Program-made: the position numbers and the translations under genes
DNA from: DASYQD01 sp036005845
GTDB lineage: Bacteria > Acidobacteriota > Thermoanaerobaculia > Multivoradales > JAIOJS01
DNA length: 64,000 nucleotides
NCBI GenBank assembly: GCA_036005845.1
Contig: DASYQD010000183.1
Span: 1-64,000 of the forward strand
Direction: 5' to 3'
The notes under the pieces: generated by a model
The model's database searches: none
What the model was told of the DNA's origin: nothing
What the model saw: only the letters and a program-made list of their open reading frames with translations
Shown here: one piece after another, positions 60,244 to 64,000 of the stretch
How the letters are laid out: the number at the start of each line of letters is the position of its first letter
How positions within the stretch are numbered: position 1 is the stretch's first letter

Positions 60244-61212
60244 ATGAGGTCCGCGACCGCGCACGATCACCACCACGCACACGCTCATCGCCACGGCGGG
60301 GAGGCGCGCCGGACGAGCCGCCGGCGCCTGGCGCTGACCCTCGTCCTCGTCGCTCTCTACATGGGCGCCGAGGTGGTCGGCGGGCTGCTCACGCATTCGC
60401 TGGCGCTGCTCGCCGACGCCGGGCACATGCTGTCGGACGCGGCGGCGCTGGCGCTGTCGCTGTTCGCGCTGTGGGTCGTCGACCACCGCCGGCCGGGGCC
60501 GCTGCGCACCTATGGCTACTACCGCGCGGAGATCTTGGCGGCGCTCGTCAACGGTGCGGCGCTGGTGGCGATCGCCATCCTCGTCGCGGTGGAGGCGATC
60601 GCGCGGCTGCGCGCGCCGGCGGAGGTGAGCGCCGTCGGCATGACGGTGGTGGCGGCCGGCGGTCTGGTCGTCAACCTGATCGCGCTGGCCCTGTTGCACG
60701 GCAGTCGCGACGACAACCTCAACCTGCGCGGCGCCTGGCTGCACGTGGCGAGCGATGCCCTGGGCAGCGTGCAGGCGATCGCCGCCGGCCTGCTGATCTG
60801 GAAGTTCGGCTGGCAATGGGCGGACCCGCTGGCGTCGCTGCTCATCGCGGTGCTGGTCGTCTGGTCGGCGTGGGGGCTGCTCAGGGAGGCACTCGCGGTG
60901 CTGATGGAGGCGGCGCCCGGGCACATCGACGTCGACATCGTGCGCGGCGCCATCCTCGACGTCGGCTGCGTGGCCGGCGTGCACGACCTGCACGTGTGGT
61001 CGATCGCCAGCGGCTTCGATTGCCTGTCGGCGCACGTCGTCGCCGGCGACGGCAAGGAGCGCGACGCGCTGCTCGACGAGCTGCGGCGCATGCTCCACGC
61101 CCGCTTCGGCATCGACCACATCACCATCCAGCTCGAGGCGAGCGGGTTCGTCGAGGACCACCCCGACTGCGGGCCGGTGGCGGCTCAAGCGGGGACGCGC
61201 TTGCCGGTGTAG
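60244..61212 (+). CDS. Cation diffusion facilitator (Zn/Co/Cd exporter)
   Basis: The 322-residue protein has a His-rich N-terminus (DHHHAHAHRHGG), six membrane helices and the two metal-binding motifs of the CDF family: HSLALLADAGHMLSDAAAL (HxxxD, helix 2) and HVASDALGS (HxxxD, helix 5). A C-terminal cytoplasmic domain with VHDLHVWSIASG follows. It exports zinc or similar divalent cations in exchange for protons. It resembles the CzcD/ZitB branch. Its last 28 bp overlap the end of the convergent DUF4235 gene. Confidence 0.93.
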   Translation: MRSATAHDHHHAHAHRHGGEARRTSRRRLALTLVLVALYMGAEVVGGLLTHSLALLADAGHMLSDAAALALSLFALWVVDHRRPGPLRTYGYYRAEILAALVNGAALVAIAILVAVEAIARLRAPAEVSAVGMTVVAAGGLVVNLIALALLHGSRDDNLNLRGAWLHVASDALGSVQAIAAGLLIWKFGWQWADPLASLLIAVLVVWSAWGLLREALAVLMEAAPGHIDVDIVRGAILDVGCVAGVHDLHVWSIASGFDCLSAHVVAGDGKERDALLDELRRMLHARFGIDHITIQLEASGFVEDHPDCGPVAAQAGTRLPV

Positions 61213-61499
61213 TGCTTCCAGCCGGCGGCGGCGCCACGACGCGCGGCGAGGCCCGCCAGCGCGATCACCAAGCCGGTGACCGCCGTCCAGCCGAGCGCGG
61301 CGCTCCAGGTCACCTCGAGCCGCTCGGGGTTGCGCGGCGGGTCTTCGCCGCGGGCGACGCGCCAGCCCTGGGTGATGGCGGTGCGCGCCACGCGCTCGGC
61401 GAGAAAGGCGGCGCCGGTGGTGAGCAGCAGGTATTGGATACGCGGCTTGTGCGCCTGCTTGCGGAAGCGGCGCGAGAGCTTGCTGAGCTTGGTGGCCAT
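61185..61499 (-). CDS. DUF4235 membrane protein
   Basis: The 104-residue protein reads MATKLSKLSRRFRKQ, a first hydrophobic segment (YLLLTTGAAFLAERVAR), GWRVARGEDPPRNPE, a conserved feature of DUF4235, and a second hydrophobic segment (AALGWTAVTGLVIALAGLAARRG). It is a small two-helix inner-membrane protein of unknown role. ATG 61499 is used because GGGAGGA lies upstream; an in-frame start at 61556 adds 19 residues without a ribosome-binding site. Confidence 0.8.
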   Translation of the reverse strand: MATKLSKLSRRFRKQAHKPRIQYLLLTTGAAFLAERVARTAITQGWRVARGEDPPRNPERLEVTWSAALGWTAVTGLVIALAGLAARRGAAAGWKHYTGKRVPA

Positions 61500-61604
61500 C
61501 GCGAAGTCCTCCCCAAGCAACGAGTGACAGCAAGGTCGATGCCGACGAGTAGGCAACCCGGTCTCTGCGCCGTCGCGGGAGCGCGCCGCGTCCGCCCGAC
61601 CTGA

Positions 61605-62903
61605 TCAGCCGGCGGTGCCGATGCGATAGCGCAGGCCGGCCGTGATGCTGCGGCCGCCGTCGTCGCGCGAGCCGGGACCGGCGAGCGCGGGGCGGCTCAC
61701 GTCGACGTCCACGTACTCGATCCCCAACCAGAGCTCCGGCCGCGCCTGCCACATCAGGGCCGCCGTCCAGGCGTGGCCGTCCTCGTCGCTGCGCTCGCCG
61801 GTCGGTAGGTGGTCGCGATCGTCGGTGGAGAAGCGGTCCCAGCGTACGGTGGTGCGCACGTCGGCGTGCTGCCAAGACAGCAGCAGGTACGTGGCGGCGA
61901 AGTCGGCGTCGGCGCGCGGCGTCGGCACGCCCATCCGCGTGCGCCCGCGCAGGTGCTCGCCGGCCACGGTCCAACCCGTGGCGGGGAAGAGCTCGAGCCC
62001 AAGCTGATTGAAGGCGGTGTCCCACGCGTATTCGCCCCGACCCGATGAGCCATGTCCGTGCAGCTCGCGGTCGCCACGGTTGTCGTAGTGCGTGACGAAC
62101 ACGTGAGCGAGGCCGCTGTAGCGGTAGCGCAGGTAGCCGGCCCAGCCCGGGCGGCCGTCGAGGTCGCCGCGCAACGGCGTCGTGCCGGCGCGATCCTGGT
62201 CCGCGAACGGACCGCCGGGGTCGAGCGACGGCAACGCAGGCAGCGGCAGCGTCTCGCCGATCGTCGCCAGCCGGTCGCCCATCGCCCAGCCGCGCCAGGC
62301 GAGCAGCGCGCCGGCGGTGTCGTTGCCGCCGAAGAGCGAGAAGCCGGTCCGCCAGCCGTGCTGCTCGCCGGAGTCGTGCTCGTATTCGGCGAGCACGCCG
62401 AGCGGGCGCACTTCCTCGCCGATCCAACTGTTCACCGCCGAGAGCGTGAAGGTGTAGGGCGAGGTCCACAGCGGCTCGACGTTCTCGCGCGAGGTCGGCA
62501 GGATGAAGGCGCCGGCGCGGATGCGTACCTGCGACACGCCTTCGAGCGGCATCGCCAGCAGCGCCGCCCACGCCTCGACGACGCCGGCTGGGCGGCCGCC
62601 GTCGTCCTGCTGCGCGCGCGCTCGCGCGTGGAGGTGGAACGCCAGACGCGGCGTGGCGCGCCAGTCGGCGCCGAGCTGCGCCTCGCCGATGGCGGTTCCT
62701 TGCCAGAGGTCCGGATCGTCGCCGTGGACGAGACGCCCGGTGCCGCCGTCGAGCCAGCTCCGCGCCGCGTGCGTCGACGATGCGCGGCCGACGAGGTCGA
62801 GCCAGGCGGTCGATTGCGCGCGCGCGGCAACCGCGAAGGCGAGCGCGATCGACGAGGCGAGGGCGAATGCGCGGACCACGCTCACGCCCGTAGCCCCACG
62901 CAT
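61605..62903 (-). CDS. Putative outer-membrane beta-barrel (porin-like) protein
   Basis: The 432-residue protein has a signal peptide (ALASSIALAFAVAARAQ) followed by alternating hydrophobic/polar strands rich in Trp, Tyr and Gly (RLAFHLHARARAQQ, LGLELFPATGWTVAGEHL, LLLSWQHADVRTTVRWDR, GLRYRIG). The last strands are typical of barrel proteins. It has no recognised family. It may form a channel for carbohydrates, as glycogen phosphorylase lies next to it, but the neighbour gives only weak support. Confidence 0.65.
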   Translation of the reverse strand: MRGATGVSVVRAFALASSIALAFAVAARAQSTAWLDLVGRASSTHAARSWLDGGTGRLVHGDDPDLWQGTAIGEAQLGADWRATPRLAFHLHARARAQQDDGGRPAGVVEAWAALLAMPLEGVSQVRIRAGAFILPTSRENVEPLWTSPYTFTLSAVNSWIGEEVRPLGVLAEYEHDSGEQHGWRTGFSLFGGNDTAGALLAWRGWAMGDRLATIGETLPLPALPSLDPGGPFADQDRAGTTPLRGDLDGRPGWAGYLRYRYSGLAHVFVTHYDNRGDRELHGHGSSGRGEYAWDTAFNQLGLELFPATGWTVAGEHLRGRTRMGVPTPRADADFAATYLLLSWQHADVRTTVRWDRFSTDDRDHLPTGERSDEDGHAWTAALMWQARPELWLGIEYVDVDVSRPALAGPGSRDDGGRSITAGLRYRIGTAG

Positions 62904-62925
62904 CGCCCCGCGGCCGCTCCCCGGC

Positions 62926-64000
62926 TCACTCGCCGCTCGCGCGCGAGACGCCGGCGAGGTACGCCTTGTTCACGTAGTCGCGCACCATGCGGTCCGACGA
63001 GAACAGCGGCGCGATGGTGGCGATCGAGCGCGACATCATCTGCAGCCAGCGCAGCGGCAGCTCGCGCTCGTCGCGCTCGAAGAACGCCGGCACCACCTCC
63101 TCGGCGAGCACCTCGTACAGCGCGTGGGCGTCCTCCATGTCCTGCGCTCCGACGTCGGCGAGCACCTCCTGGCGGCCGATCGCCCAGCCGTTGGGGTTCT
63201 CGCGGTCGTACGCCTCCGGCCACCAGCCGTCGAGCACGCTGCAGTTGAGGGCGCCGTTGATGCCCGCCTTCTGGCCGCTGGTGCCGCTCGCCTCGAGCGG
63301 CCGGCGCGGCGTGTTGAGCCAGACGTCGACACCCTGCACCAGCATGCGCGCCACCCGCATGTCGTAGTTCTCGAGGAAGAAGACGCGGCCGCGAAAGGGC
63401 GGCTGCTGGCTGAGCTGGAAGATGTGCTGGATGAGGTCCTGCCCCGGCCGGTCGGCGGGGTGGGCCTTGCCGGCGAAGAGGATCTGCACCGGCCGCGTCT
63501 CGGAGGAGATCAGCCGCCGCAGCTCGTGCGGATCGGTGAAGACCAGGTTGGCGCGCTTGTAGGTGGCGAAGCGGCGCGCGAAGCCGATGGTCAGCGCTTC
63601 CGGCCGGAAGAACGACTCGACCTCGCGCAGCTCCTCGGGCGAGCGGCCGTGGCGCGCGAGCTGGTCGCGCAGCCGGCTCTGCGTGAAGCGGCAGAGTCGG
63701 CGCTTCTGCGCCTGGTGGGCCTGCCACAGCTCTTCGCCCGGCACCTCCGCCAGCTTGCCGGCCGCGCTCGGGTAGTGGATCTGCCCCTGCCACTGCGGAC
63801 CGAGGTGGCGGCGCAGCAGGTCCTGCATCTCGCGGCCGAGCCAGGTCGGCAGGTGGACGCCGTTGGTGACGTGGTCGATGGGCACCGCGTCGGGCTCGGC
63901 GGCGCCGAAGAGAGGCTGCCACATGCGGCGCGACACCGCGCCGTGGATGTCGGAGACGCCGTTCGCGTAGCGCGCCGTGCGCAGCGCCAGCGCCGTCAGG
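62926..64000 (-). CDS. glgP: Alpha-glucan (glycogen) phosphorylase, C-terminal part
   Basis: The gene continues beyond base 64000; about 358 codons are visible. The segments VTNGVHLPTWLGREMQDLL, FARRFATYKRANLVFTD, VQILFAGKAHPAD, VQGVDVWLNTPRRPLEASGTSG and GINGALNCSVLDGWWPEAY are diagnostic of family GT35 in the short prokaryotic (DUF3417-associated) form. The EASGTSG...K region binds the pyridoxal phosphate cofactor. It releases glucose-1-phosphate from glycogen or maltodextrins in the cytoplasm. The 5' end and start are not in the window. Confidence 0.9.
   Translation of the reverse strand, partial: LTALALRTARYANGVSDIHGAVSRRMWQPLFGAAEPDAVPIDHVTNGVHLPTWLGREMQDLLRRHLGPQWQGQIHYPSAAGKLAEVPGEELWQAHQAQKRRLCRFTQSRLRDQLARHGRSPEELREVESFFRPEALTIGFARRFATYKRANLVFTDPHELRRLISSETRPVQILFAGKAHPADRPGQDLIQHIFQLSQQPPFRGRVFFLENYDMRVARMLVQGVDVWLNTPRRPLEASGTSGQKAGINGALNCSVLDGWWPEAYDRENPNGWAIGRQEVLADVGAQDMEDAHALYEVLAEEVVPAFFERDERELPLRWLQMMSRSIATIAPLFSSDRMVRDYVNKAYLAGVSRASGE

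Overview
This is a 64-kb, gene-dense, very GC-rich bacterial chromosome segment with 45 supported protein genes. I see no rRNA, tRNA, CRISPR array or insertion sequence, and no gene-free stretch over about 340 bp. The organism is Gram-negative: it has lipoprotein and Sec signal peptides, an AmpG-like muropeptide permease, a PBP1C/alpha-2-macroglobulin pair and a porin-like protein. Three Ser/Thr kinases fused to PD40 propellers, an ADOP-type orphan permease, DUF885 and M13 peptidases, FG-GAP proteins and an ImuA/ImuB/DnaE2 mutasome fit lineages such as Acidobacteriota, Myxococcota or Binatota. I cannot fix the phylum from the window.

Layout. 1-6660: thiolase end, FAD oxidoreductase, VOC protein, thioesterase, exported proteins, transglutaminase-like protein and a sulfatase with a Pro/Thr linker. 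6788-15306: pbpC and a bacterial alpha-2-macroglobulin lipoprotein. 15512-19198: alpha/beta hydrolase overlapping an M13 peptidase, a DUF4160/DUF2442 pair and a 58-residue membrane protein. 19270-23265: nrdA-nrdB, where NrdB has the residues of a class Ic (Mn/Fe, Phe instead of Tyr) R2. 23607-25723: a membrane winged-helix regulator and two exported or membrane proteins. 25852-29478: dnaE2. 29540-41764: a signalling block of a TPR-like exported protein, three paralogous membrane kinases with periplasmic PD40 propellers and two FG-GAP propeller proteins. 41914-45894: DUF885 peptidase, an atypical D-aminoacylase-like protein and DUF2007. 45891-48593: imuA-imuB. 48696-50539: a HicB-like orphan, a DUF523-DUF1722 protein and a toxin-antitoxin pair. 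50546-60193: fused 2-oxoacid dehydrogenase E1, ADOP permease, AmpG-like transporter, PilZ protein, AP2-like protein and a TPR-like exported protein. 60244-64000: CDF metal exporter, DUF4235, porin-like protein and alpha-glucan phosphorylase (cut by the window end).

Most notable: (i) dnaE2 and imuA, 19 kb apart, share a nearly identical promoter in which a GCGTAA direct repeat of 11-bp period lies between the -35 and -10 elements, a candidate damage-response operator. At dnaE2 it also lies in front of the divergent kinase operon. (ii) A dispersed two-arm palindromic repeat lies in frame inside pbpC (once) and dnaE2 (twice), read in three different frames, plus one intergenic copy with reversed arm order. 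A second GC-rich palindrome family is in frame in a kinase and also intergenic. (iii) The RNR is class Ic. (iv) TTG start codons overlap the upstream stop as TTGA at three gene junctions.
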